DNA of 15,272 nt from CAYYVJ01 sp964475115 (GTDB lineage: Bacteria > Bacillota > Clostridia > Lachnospirales > Lachnospiraceae). Position 1 is the stretch's first letter. Each line of letters begins with the position of its first letter. Where the stretch lies: NCBI GenBank assembly GCA_964475115.1, contig CAYYVJ010000050.1, positions 1-15,272 of the forward strand, written 5' to 3'. This document shows positions 1 through 7,344 of this stretch, piece by piece. Position numbers and translations under genes: made by a program. Below the pieces are notes generated by a model that searched no databases, had not been told where the DNA came from, and saw nothing but the letters and a program-made list of their open reading frames with translations.

Positions 1-2113
1 TGCATATGTTGCTGCCTATAGTTGGAATGTTATGTGGTTAGATTGTATTTGGCTTTTGCCACTCATCCTTCTCGGACTAGAATATCTAGTAAAAGAAAAA
101 AAGCCATTTCTATATTGTGTTACCCTAGGACTTGCCATTTTATCTAACTACTATATTTCTATTATGATTTGCATCTTTTGCGTTCTTTACTTTTTTACGC
201 TTATGCTTTCTCAACCTGAAGCAAAAGAAAATCCATACAAAAAAGTGTTTTCTTTTGGACTTTATTCTCTTTTAGCTGGTGGGTTGGCTGCAGTGCTATT
301 AATTCCTGAATTTTTTGCTCTACAATTAACTGTATCTGGGGAAATGAATTTTCCAGGGAGTTTAACTAAATATTTTTCTATTTTTGAAATGATTTCAAGA
401 CAACTAATGTTAGTGGAACCAGCTGTTTTTTCTGCACACGAACCAAACATTTATAGCGGAATTCCAATCTTTTTACTTGTTCCTTTATATGCTATGAATT
501 CAAAAGTAAACATAAAAGAAAAAATTAGTAAGTTTATATTGATTTTCTTCTTTTATATTAGTTTTAATATGAATATTCTCAATTACGTTTGGCATGGGTT
601 CCATTTTCCAAACAGCTTACCTTGTAGACAAAGTTTTATCTTCTCCTTTTTGCTTTTATCTATGGCATATGAAGGGCTATGCGGCATAAAAAAATACACT
701 TCAAAACAAGTGTATGGAACTCTTGCTGGTGTAATTGCACTTTTTTTATTCATTGAACATTTTATAGCGGGGGACGAATATCATTTTTCAATCGTGTATA
801 TCAGCCTTTTATTTGTCACTCTTTATTGTATGCTTATCGAATTATACCGAAGAAAAAAGCTAACTAACATATCACTTTGTTTGTTATTATTTCTAATTGT
901 TTTCTTAGAAATTTTCATAAACACAGAGAAGACCAGTGTAAGCACTACGAACCGCACTTCTTATGTTAGTGATAATGCGGCCATTACCACTGTATTGGAT
1001 GAGCTAAATTCTGAGGACTCTGATTTTTATCGTGTAGAAAAACTGAAAAGACGTACAAAAAATGACAGCGCTTGGCATCATTATCATGGATTATCCTTAT
1101 TTTCATCTACTGCAAACGCTGGTTTAAGTAAGTTCTTAAGCAATTTGGGACACGAAGAATCTACCAACTCTTACGCATTTTATGGTGCTACCCCATTAAC
1201 AGCTTCCTTGTTAGATGTAAAGTACGTTTTTAGTAATGAATTTTTAGAAAACACTTCATTAAGAGAACTTGTAACTTGGGACGAATCTATTTACTTATAC
1301 GAAAACAAATACACTCTTCCACTTGGCTTTTTAATCCCCTCCGATTTAAACGAATCTTGGAATATGGGTTCTAGCAACCCCTTTACCGTTCAAAACGATT
1401 TTGTAAGCCTAACTACTGGAATCGATCCTATTTTTACTACACTACATCATTCTACTAGTGGAAATAAAGTCGAAATCTATGTAGAAGATGATCAATACGT
1501 ATATGCATACGTAACCTCTAGTGGCGAAGATTTTGTTGCCACCTATATAAATGAGTCCGATGAAGAAATCCAAGAAGCAAAAAGCTTTAGTGGTGTAAAA
1601 CAGAAATATATCTTTGATTTAGGATATTGTCCAGAAGGCACTACCATTACTCTTAGCGCAACAGAAGAAGACTCTATAAAAATTTATAGCGGTGCTCTAG
1701 AACTTGATAATTTCGAAAAATATTATAAAGCAATTAGCCAACAAGGACTTATCGTAGATAATTATGATGATACTCATGTGAATGGTACCATCACTGTTAA
1801 AGAAGATGGTGTTTTATTCACTTCCATTATTTACGAAAAAGGTTGGTCCGTAACTGTAGATGGAGAGCCAGTAGATACTACTGCTTTTAAAGAAGCTTTT
1901 ATCTCCATTCCTCTCACCGAAGGAACACATGAGATTAGTTTTTCCTATACTCCTTATGGGTTACAAATAGGTGTGCTCATTAGTACGATAAGCTTTGGTA
2001 TACTTTCTACCATTATGATCAGCAAAAGGATTAGCAAAAAGATTAGCAAAAAGAACAAAGAACGAAAATCAAAACTAGAAACGAATGAAGAATCTTCAGA
2101 AGATAATCAATAA
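1..2113 (+). CDS. YfhO-family polytopic membrane protein, 5'-truncated by the window edge
   Basis: The open frame runs in from the left edge (first full codon at base 2, reading AYVAAYSWNV before the first internal ATG at 32), so the N terminus is missing and about 703 residues are visible. The opening segment (YSWNVMWLDCIWLLPLILLG) matches the typical YfhO signature. About nine hydrophobic helices fill the first 300 residues. A large, probably extracytoplasmic domain of roughly 350 residues follows, then a final helix (GLQIGVLISTISFGILSTIM) and a charged Lys/Glu-rich tail. YfhO proteins are GT-C-like; in Bacillus and Listeria they are linked to glycosylation of lipoteichoic acid, using lipid-linked sugars on the outer face of the membrane. 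The substrate here cannot be read from sequence, and in Lachnospiraceae such proteins are often only annotated as membrane proteins. The gene ends at a terminator shared with the convergent csp gene. Confidence 0.85.
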   Translation, partial: AYVAAYSWNVMWLDCIWLLPLILLGLEYLVKEKKPFLYCVTLGLAILSNYYISIMICIFCVLYFFTLMLSQPEAKENPYKKVFSFGLYSLLAGGLAAVLLIPEFFALQLTVSGEMNFPGSLTKYFSIFEMISRQLMLVEPAVFSAHEPNIYSGIPIFLLVPLYAMNSKVNIKEKISKFILIFFFYISFNMNILNYVWHGFHFPNSLPCRQSFIFSFLLLSMAYEGLCGIKKYTSKQVYGTLAGVIALFLFIEHFIAGDEYHFSIVYISLLFVTLYCMLIELYRRKKLTNISLCLLLFLIVFLEIFINTEKTSVSTTNRTSYVSDNAAITTVLDELNSEDSDFYRVEKLKRRTKNDSAWHHYHGLSLFSSTANAGLSKFLSNLGHEESTNSYAFYGATPLTASLLDVKYVFSNEFLENTSLRELVTWDESIYLYENKYTLPLGFLIPSDLNESWNMGSSNPFTVQNDFVSLTTGIDPIFTTLHHSTSGNKVEIYVEDDQYVYAYVTSSGEDFVATYINESDEEIQEAKSFSGVKQKYIFDLGYCPEGTTITLSATEEDSIKIYSGALELDNFEKYYKAISQQGLIVDNYDDTHVNGTITVKEDGVLFTSIIYEKGWSVTVDGEPVDTTAFKEAFISIPLTEGTHEISFSYTPYGLQIGVLISTISFGILSTIMISKRISKKISKKNKERKSKLETNEESSEDNQ
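2018..2053 (+). repeat. Three 12-bp tandem repeats in the YfhO tail
   Basis: Three consecutive 12-bp units, the last two identical (ATTAGCAAAAAG), encode ISKR-ISKK-ISKK right after the last membrane helix. This makes a repetitive basic tail at the probable cytoplasmic face. The array is in frame, so a change in copy number would lengthen the tail by four residues without a frameshift. Confidence 0.7.
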
Positions 2114-2124
2114 ACTTGATTATC
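2102..2124. repeat. Perfect 9-bp inverted repeat around the YfhO stop codon
   Basis: GATAATCAA and TTGATTATC flank the 5-base loop TAAAC, so the stop codon lies in the loop. It has no U-tract of its own and lies just before the stronger bidirectional terminator. It may stabilise the mRNA 3' end or be incidental. Confidence 0.5.
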
Positions 2125-2130
2125 AACACA

Positions 2131-2178
2131 AAAAAGTGATGCTCTACAGATGTTAACATCTATAGAGCATCACTTTTT
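2131..2178. terminator. Bidirectional intrinsic terminator between YfhO gene and csp
   Basis: A perfect 16-bp stem (AAAAAGTGATGCTCTA with TAGAGCATCACTTTTT) encloses the 14-bp palindrome AGATGTTAACATCT. The single C/A mismatch between them becomes a G.U wobble on the minus strand, where the hairpin would be one continuous stem. T-runs on both sides make it work for both convergent genes. The wobble suggests selection mainly on the csp transcript. Confidence 0.88.
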
Positions 2179-2190
2179 AATTAGTTGGTC

Positions 2191-2394
2191 TTATTCAACA
2201 GTTACGTTAACTGCTTGAGCTCCACGTTGTCCTTGAGTAATTTCAAAAGAAACCGCTTGACCTTCTTCTAAAGTTTTGAAACCGTTTGATGCGATTCCTG
2301 AAAAATGTACGAATACATCTTCTCCGCCGTTATCATCTGTAATAAATCCAAAACCTTTTTGAGCATTAAACCATTTTACTGTACCTTTATTCAT
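2191..2394 (-). CDS. csp: Cold shock protein (CspA/CspB family)
   Basis: A 67-residue single cold-shock domain with both RNA-binding motifs: RNP1 at KGFGFI (residues 13-18) and RNP2 at VFVHF (27-31). It also has the usual start MNKGTVKWFN and end (AQAVNVTVE), and full family length. Csp proteins are cytoplasmic single-stranded nucleic acid chaperones that melt mRNA structure and help transcription and translation at low temperature; many bacteria also have constitutive copies. The start has a strong AAGGAGG (2404-2410) 9 bases upstream. The gene is monocistronic, with its own TTGACA promoter about 130 bp upstream, a structured leader and a strong terminator. Whether this copy is cold-induced cannot be told from the protein. 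Confidence 0.97.
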   Translation of the reverse strand: MNKGTVKWFNAQKGFGFITDDNGGEDVFVHFSGIASNGFKTLEEGQAVSFEITQGQRGAQAVNVTVE

Positions 2395-2436
2395 TGAAAG
2401 ATACCTCCTTAATTTTAATTATTTAATGATTAAGAT

Positions 2437-2495
2437 AAAAAATCACATATTTACGTAAATCATTTATCCGTTAAATGACTTACATAAATATGTGA
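2437..2495 (-). promoter_or_regulatory. Long hairpin plus U6 in the csp 5' leader, attenuator-like
   Basis: Two 24-nt arms (2443-2466 and 2472-2495) flank a 5-nt loop. They pair at 22 positions as Watson-Crick and at the other two as G.U wobbles when read as minus-strand RNA; on the plus strand those two would be C/A mismatches. The stem has only about 5-7 G/C positions and is followed at once by U6 (2437-2442). It begins about 20-25 nt after the predicted transcription start and ends some 30 nt before the csp ribosome binding site. That is the position and shape of a transcription attenuator or RNA structural switch. Function is inferred. Confidence 0.65.
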
Positions 2496-2524
2496 ATCAA
2501 AAATTAACATTAAATTACTTTCTA

Positions 2525-2553
2525 AGAATACCATTTGTTTATATAATTGTCAA
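2525..2553 (-). promoter_or_regulatory. Sigma-A promoter of csp
   Basis: On the minus strand, a perfect TTGACA -35 (2548-2553) is followed by a 17-bp spacer and a TATTCT -10 (2525-2530). The predicted start near 2518 gives a leader of about 125 nt. Confidence 0.8.
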
Positions 2554-2628
2554 GACATTTTAAAAAGTTTTTTAATATTTCACTTCTTCTCCTGTTAATT
2601 AAATATCACTATGTTTTTATAGAATTAG

Positions 2629-2637
2629 TGCTATAAT
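2629..2637 (+). promoter_or_regulatory. Extended -10 promoter of trkA-trkH
   Basis: TGCTATAAT is a perfect extended -10 (TG at 2629-2630, TATAAT at 2632-2637). The -35 region 17 bp upstream (CTATGT) is poor, as is common for extended -10 promoters. The predicted start near 2644 leaves a leader of about 37 nt before trkA. Confidence 0.65.
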
Positions 2638-2680
2638 AATATCTATAACATAAAAACGAAAAGGAGCTAGATAGTGCATC

Positions 2681-4036
2681 ATGAAAATTCTTATAGTTGG
2701 TTGCGGTAAAGTCGGAACAACACTTGCAGAGCAGCTTAATCGCGAGGGACACGATATTGTCGTAATTGATAACAAAGCCTCTGTTATTAACAACATTACT
2801 GATACTTTTGATATCATGGGATTAGTGGGGAATGGTGCCAGTTATCATGCACTTTTAGAAGCCGGAATCGAAACAACAGATGTTATGATTGCGGTAACAC
2901 ATTCAGATGAGTTAAATCTTCTTAGTTGTTTGATAGCAAAAAAAGCTAGTAATTGCCATACCATTGCAAGGGTTAGAAATTTTCTTTTTAATGAAGAAAT
3001 TGAATTTATAAAAGGACAAATGGGATTATCTATGACGATTAACCCTGAGCTGGAAACAGCTAGCGAAATGTCTCGTTTAATTCGAATCCCTTCTGCTATT
3101 AAAATTGATTCCTTTGCTAAAGGAAAAGTAGAACTATTAAAATTTCAAATTCCAGAAGAATCTATATTAAACAATATGAAGATAATGAATATACCTTCTC
3201 AATTAAGATTAAAGGTTTTGGTTTGTGCGGTAGAACGTGGAGATCAAGTATTTATCCCTTCTGGTGACTTTATTCTTAGAGCTCATGATAAAATTTCTTT
3301 TATAGCACCACCAAAGGTTTCTACAGAATTTTTCCATCGAAGCGGGATTGTTTCAAACCACATAAAATCTCTTATGTTAGTTGGTGGTGGAGCAATTTCT
3401 GTTTATCTTGCTCACAAGCTAGAAGGAACTAATATAAAGGTCAAGATAATTGAGCGAAATAGAGAACGTTGCGAAGAACTAAGTGAAATCCTGCCAGAAG
3501 CACTGATTATTAATGGCAATGGATCTGATCGAAACGTTCTTTCAGAAGAAGGATTGGAAGAAACAGATGCCTTTGCATCTCTTACTAATCTAGATGAAGA
3601 AAACATTTTGCTTTCCTTATATGTGCAGAAAAAAACAAAAGCTAAGGTGTTTACAAAAATCACGCATCTTGCCTATGAAGATATTATTGAAGAAATGCAC
3701 CTTGGGGCTATCGTGAATCCCAAACTTATTACTGCTGATCAGATTATTCAACATGTTCGTGCGATGCAGAATCCTAAAGGAAGCAATGTAGAGACTTTGT
3801 ACAAGATTATCGGTGATAGAGTTGAAGCTTTAGAATTCAGCGTAAAGAACACTCCTGAAATTGTAGGAATTCCTTTAGAAAAATTAGAAACAAAGAAAAA
3901 CTTATTGGTAGGTTGCATTAATCGAAAAGGTAAAATCATTATTCCAAATGGTCAAGATTCTTTACAATTTGGAGATACGGTTATTATTGTAACAACCCAT
4001 ACAGGATTAGATGATTTAAGAGATATCCTTTTATAG
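2681..4036 (+). CDS. trkA: Trk system potassium uptake regulatory protein TrkA
   Basis: A 451-residue protein with the duplicated RCK arrangement of full-length TrkA. The first Rossmann (TrkA_N) domain has GCGKVG at residues 7-12, and a TrkA_C-like domain follows at about 135-215. The second Rossmann domain starts at SLMLVGGGAIS (about 230-240), and a final TrkA_C domain lies at about 370-451. TrkA is the cytoplasmic gating ring that binds NAD(H) or other nucleotides and controls the TrkH channel. In several Firmicutes the TrkA_C domain of Trk/Ktr gating proteins binds c-di-AMP, which closes potassium uptake. It is cotranscribed with trkH 19 bp downstream. The GGAG (2663-2666) lies 14 nt from this ATG, which is unusually far, but no in-frame alternative start exists because a TAG stop lies at 2672-2674. 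Confidence 0.95.
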   Translation: MKILIVGCGKVGTTLAEQLNREGHDIVVIDNKASVINNITDTFDIMGLVGNGASYHALLEAGIETTDVMIAVTHSDELNLLSCLIAKKASNCHTIARVRNFLFNEEIEFIKGQMGLSMTINPELETASEMSRLIRIPSAIKIDSFAKGKVELLKFQIPEESILNNMKIMNIPSQLRLKVLVCAVERGDQVFIPSGDFILRAHDKISFIAPPKVSTEFFHRSGIVSNHIKSLMLVGGGAISVYLAHKLEGTNIKVKIIERNRERCEELSEILPEALIINGNGSDRNVLSEEGLEETDAFASLTNLDEENILLSLYVQKKTKAKVFTKITHLAYEDIIEEMHLGAIVNPKLITADQIIQHVRAMQNPKGSNVETLYKIIGDRVEALEFSVKNTPEIVGIPLEKLETKKNLLVGCINRKGKIIIPNGQDSLQFGDTVIIVTTHTGLDDLRDILL

Positions 4037-4055
4037 AAGCAGGTAAGGAGTACAT

Positions 4056-5489
4056 ATGAACAAGTCAATTGTGTTGTATATTATTGGATGGATTCTTGTT
4101 TTTGAAGCAGCTTTTATGGCTCTACCCAGTATTGTAGCACTCATTTATCAAGAAAAAAGCGGTTTTTCATTCCTTATTACAATAGGAATCTGTCTTACAT
4201 TTGGAATACCATTAATATATAATAAGCCCAAGAATCGAGCTTTTTTTGCAAAAGATGGTTTTGTTGCCGTTGCCTTAGGTTGGATTATCCTTAGTATTAT
4301 GGGGGCTCTACCTTTTTACATCAGCGGAGAAATCCCACATTATATAGATGCTCTCTTTGAAATAGTTTCCGGTTTTACTACGACCGGCTCAAGCATACTA
4401 GTAGATGTAGAAGCACTTTCCTATTGTATGCTTTTTTGGAGAAGCTTCACCCACTGGATAGGTGGTATGGGAGTCTTGGTTTTTATTATGGCAATACTTC
4501 CCCTTGCTGGTGGAGAGAGTATACATATTATGAGAGCAGAAAGTCCTGGCCCATCTGTCGGAAAATTAGTTCCAAAAATGCGTACTTCAGCATTACTTTT
4601 ATATAATATTTATATTGGAATGACTCTTTTGCAAATTGTTTTGATGCTACTTGGTGGAATGCCTTTATTTGATACGCTAACCATTACTTTTGGTTCTGCC
4701 GGTACCGGTGGTTTTGCTATTAAAGGTGATGGTCTAGCTTCTTATTCCACCTACAATCAGGTAGTAGTTACAATTTTCATGTTTTTATTTGGAGTTAACT
4801 TCAATATATATTATTTAATTTTCTTGAAAAAGATTAAACCCGCATTTAAAAGCGAAGAACTGCGTTGGTATTTTATTATCATCGTTACTTCCACTATTTT
4901 AATTGCTTTAAATACAGGAGGAATAAAAGGATTCTGGGGACAGCTTCACGAAGCCTCCTTCCATGTTTCATCCATTATCACAACAACTGGATATGCTACC
5001 ACAGACTTCAATCAATGGCCTGCTTTTTCAAAAAACATTTTATTTATTTTGATGTTTATTGGAGCCTGCGCTGGTAGTACTGGTGGTGGTATGAAAGTGT
5101 CTAGAATTATTATATTATTTAAAACCATCGCCAAAGAATTATCCTATATGATTCATAAGCGTAGTGTAAAAATAATTAAATTCGAAGGTAAGAAAATTGA
5201 ACACGAGATGATGCGTAATATCAATGTATTTTTTGCTTCCTATATGTTTATTTTCTTTCTTTCATTTTTGGTAATTTCTCTTGATAACTTTGATTTTACT
5301 TCCAGTTTTACTGCAGTTGCCACTACCCTAAACAATGTAGGTCCCGGACTAGAGATGGTTGGTCCAATGGGTAACTTTAGTGAATTTTCTAATTTATCAA
5401 AGTTAATGATGGTCTTTAATATGCTGGCAGGAAGGTTAGAAGTATTTCCAATTCTTCTTTTACTTTCACCAGGAACTTGGAAAAAATAA
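4056..5489 (+). CDS. trkH: Trk system potassium channel subunit TrkH
   Basis: A 477-residue integral membrane protein with the four-fold M1-P-M2 repeat of the SKT superfamily. The four selectivity-filter loops are visible: TTTGSS (108-113), GSAGTGG (213-219), TTTGYAT (309-315) and TLNNVGPG (424-431), each with its filter glycine. The glycine-rich gate segment GSTGGGMK (340-347) after the third loop is also present, as is the usual C-terminal end (GRLEVFPILLLLSP). It forms the K+ pathway gated by TrkA. The start has AAGGAG nearby and sits 19 bp after trkA, so the two form one operon, ended by a strong terminator. Confidence 0.96.
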   Translation: MNKSIVLYIIGWILVFEAAFMALPSIVALIYQEKSGFSFLITIGICLTFGIPLIYNKPKNRAFFAKDGFVAVALGWIILSIMGALPFYISGEIPHYIDALFEIVSGFTTTGSSILVDVEALSYCMLFWRSFTHWIGGMGVLVFIMAILPLAGGESIHIMRAESPGPSVGKLVPKMRTSALLLYNIYIGMTLLQIVLMLLGGMPLFDTLTITFGSAGTGGFAIKGDGLASYSTYNQVVVTIFMFLFGVNFNIYYLIFLKKIKPAFKSEELRWYFIIIVTSTILIALNTGGIKGFWGQLHEASFHVSSIITTTGYATTDFNQWPAFSKNILFILMFIGACAGSTGGGMKVSRIIILFKTIAKELSYMIHKRSVKIIKFEGKKIEHEMMRNINVFFASYMFIFFLSFLVISLDNFDFTSSFTAVATTLNNVGPGLEMVGPMGNFSEFSNLSKLMMVFNMLAGRLEVFPILLLLSPGTWKK

Positions 5490-5496
5490 GACACTT

Positions 5497-5525
5497 AAAA
5501 AGGGGCTAATTGTGCCCCTTTTTTT
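5497..5525. terminator. Bidirectional intrinsic terminator between trkH and dnaB
   Basis: A 10-bp stem AAAAAGGGGC / GCCCCTTTTT with a 7-nt loop is flanked by a T-run on each strand. It lies 7 bp past the trkH stop and about 20 bp past the convergent dnaB stop, so it can end both operons. Confidence 0.92.
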
Positions 5526-5547
5526 CTACTATGTAATGTAGTCTTTA

Positions 5548-6876
5548 TTAACGTTCCATATTAACAAATCTTGTCAAATGTGGTAACCATACTAGATTTA
5601 CCGTTCCAATTGGACCATTTCTCTGTTTTGCAATAATGATTTCTGCCATATTTTTATTCTCAGAGTCTTTGTTATAGTAATCATCACGATAGATAAACAT
5701 AATAACATCCGCATCCTGCTCGATGGAACCTGACTCTCTTAAATCCGACATCATAGGTCTATGATCTGGCCTAGTCTCACATGCACGGTTAACCTGTGAC
5801 AAAGCTATAACTGGTGCATTAATTTCTCTTGCTAGCGCTTTTAGAGAACGAGAAATCTCAGAAATCTCCTGTTGCCTACTATCCGTTCTTCCATTACCAG
5901 ACATAAGTTGCAAATAATCTATAATTACTAATCCCAGATTATGTTCTAATTTATATTTTCTGCATTTAGATCGCAGCTCAGAGATAGAAATACCCGGTGT
6001 ATCATCGATAATCAATTTGGATTTTCCAATCACTCCTGCACTTTCAATCAATTTCTCCCAATCACTATCATTCAAATCACCTGTACGAATAGCTTGAGCA
6101 TCTACTTTAGCTTCCAAAGAAAACATACGGTTTATCAATTGTTCCTTGGACATTTCCAGACTAAAGACGGCGGTAGGAATATCATTTTTTAAAGCAACAT
6201 TTTGCGCAAGATTTAATACAAAGGCCGTTTTTCCCATAGAAGGTCTCGCTCCAATTAAGATAAAATCGGATGGCTGGAGCCCGGATGTCTTATAATCCAA
6301 ATCATAAAATCCTGTTGATATTCCTGTTACAGCACCTTTATTCTTAGATGCTGACTCTATTTTTTCTAGAGCACGAATTACAACGTCTTTTATCGGAACA
6401 TAATCTCCATTATTTCTATTTTGAATTAAATTAAATATCTTCTTTTCAGTATTTTCTAAAATATTCTCTAACTTTTCTTGATCTTGATAACACTCATTTT
6501 CAATCTCTTGATTTACTTTAATAACTTTTCTTAATGTTGACTTCTCTCTTACGATTTCAGCATAATGTTTTATGTTTGCAGAAGTAGGAACCGAATTGAT
6601 TAGTTCTCTAACAAATTCTATACTACACACTTCTGGTGGAACTGCTTTTTCACGCAATCGTTCTTGTAATGTAATCAAGTCAACCGGTTTTCCTTCATTA
6701 TAAAGCTCTACCATGGCCTCAAACATAACTCCATGCTGTCTTGCGTAGAAGTCCTCACTTACCAAATTCTCTGAGGCTACTACAATAGCTTCTTTATCCA
6801 TAAGCATGGATCCCACTACTGACTGCTCGGCTTCTATATTATGAGGCAACACTCTTTTAATAAGAGCCTCATCCAT
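5548..6876 (-). CDS. dnaB: Replicative DNA helicase DnaB (DnaC in Bacillus)
   Basis: A 442-residue, full-length DnaB helicase. The N-terminal helical domain (about 10-110; starts LPHNIEAEQSVVGSML) binds primase and packs the hexamer. The RecA-like C-terminal domain has Walker A GARPSMGKT (209-217), the catalytic glutamate in FSLEMS (E241), Walker B LVIIDYLQLM (316-325) and the arginine-finger region KQRNGPIG (417-424). It unwinds DNA ahead of the replication fork. The start has GGAGG about 7 nt upstream and lies 18 bp after the rplI stop, making it the last gene of gdpP-rplI-dnaB. I see no intein insertion in the Walker motifs, where some DnaB proteins carry one. Confidence 0.98.
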   Translation of the reverse strand: MDEALIKRVLPHNIEAEQSVVGSMLMDKEAIVVASENLVSEDFYARQHGVMFEAMVELYNEGKPVDLITLQERLREKAVPPEVCSIEFVRELINSVPTSANIKHYAEIVREKSTLRKVIKVNQEIENECYQDQEKLENILENTEKKIFNLIQNRNNGDYVPIKDVVIRALEKIESASKNKGAVTGISTGFYDLDYKTSGLQPSDFILIGARPSMGKTAFVLNLAQNVALKNDIPTAVFSLEMSKEQLINRMFSLEAKVDAQAIRTGDLNDSDWEKLIESAGVIGKSKLIIDDTPGISISELRSKCRKYKLEHNLGLVIIDYLQLMSGNGRTDSRQQEISEISRSLKALAREINAPVIALSQVNRACETRPDHRPMMSDLRESGSIEQDADVIMFIYRDDYYNKDSENKNMAEIIIAKQRNGPIGTVNLVWLPHLTRFVNMER

Positions 6877-6894
6877 GTTTATTCCTCCAGTCTA

Positions 6895-7344
6895 CTATTT
6901 CATTTCCTCTACTTTTACTGTTAATTTAGCTGTTACATCCTTATGAACTTTTACTGTTACAAGGTGTGTCCCAATTGATTTAATTGGCTCTGTTAAACTC
7001 ATTTTCTTTTTATCAATCTCAAATCCAAATTGGCTAGTTACAGCTGTTGCTATTTCTTTGGTTGAGATGGAGCCAAATGTTTTACCACCTTCACCCGCTT
7101 TTATTTCTAATACAATTGGTTTTTCCTCAATCTTTTTAGCTAATCCCTTTGCTTCTTCTAGCAATTCTAGTTGAATCTTTTCCTCATTTGCCTTCTTAAG
7201 CTTTAAATCATTTATATTCCTATTTGTCGCTTCTACTCCTAGTTTTTTTGCAATAATAAAATTTCTTGCATAGCCATCATTAACCTTTACAAGGTCACCT
7301 TTTTTCCCTAATGTTTTAACATCTTCTAGTAATATTACTTCCAT
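6895..7344 (-). CDS. rplI: 50S ribosomal protein L9
   Basis: 149 residues, the normal L9 length. The N-terminal globular domain carries the signature GKKGDLVKVNDGYARNFIIA (13-32). A long connecting helix (about 40-75) follows, then the C-terminal domain (about 80-149) with GEGGKTFGSIS. L9 binds 23S rRNA near the L1 stalk and helps keep the reading frame. The usual proline after RNFLI is an alanine here (RNFIIAKKL), a minor change. The ATG follows the gdpP stop directly (TAA then ATG), and its ribosome binding site (AAGGAG) lies within the last codons of gdpP, so the two are probably translationally coupled. Confidence 0.98.
   Translation of the reverse strand: MEVILLEDVKTLGKKGDLVKVNDGYARNFIIAKKLGVEATNRNINDLKLKKANEEKIQLELLEEAKGLAKKIEEKPIVLEIKAGEGGKTFGSISTKEIATAVTSQFGFEIDKKKMSLTEPIKSIGTHLVTVKVHKDVTAKLTVKVEEMK

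Noticed and set aside
3412..3663. Antisense open frame of about 83 codons inside trkA
   Set aside because: The low-complexity Ser-rich product has no recognisable domain or ribosome binding site and is fully covered by a confident trkA frame. It is a reverse-strand shadow.
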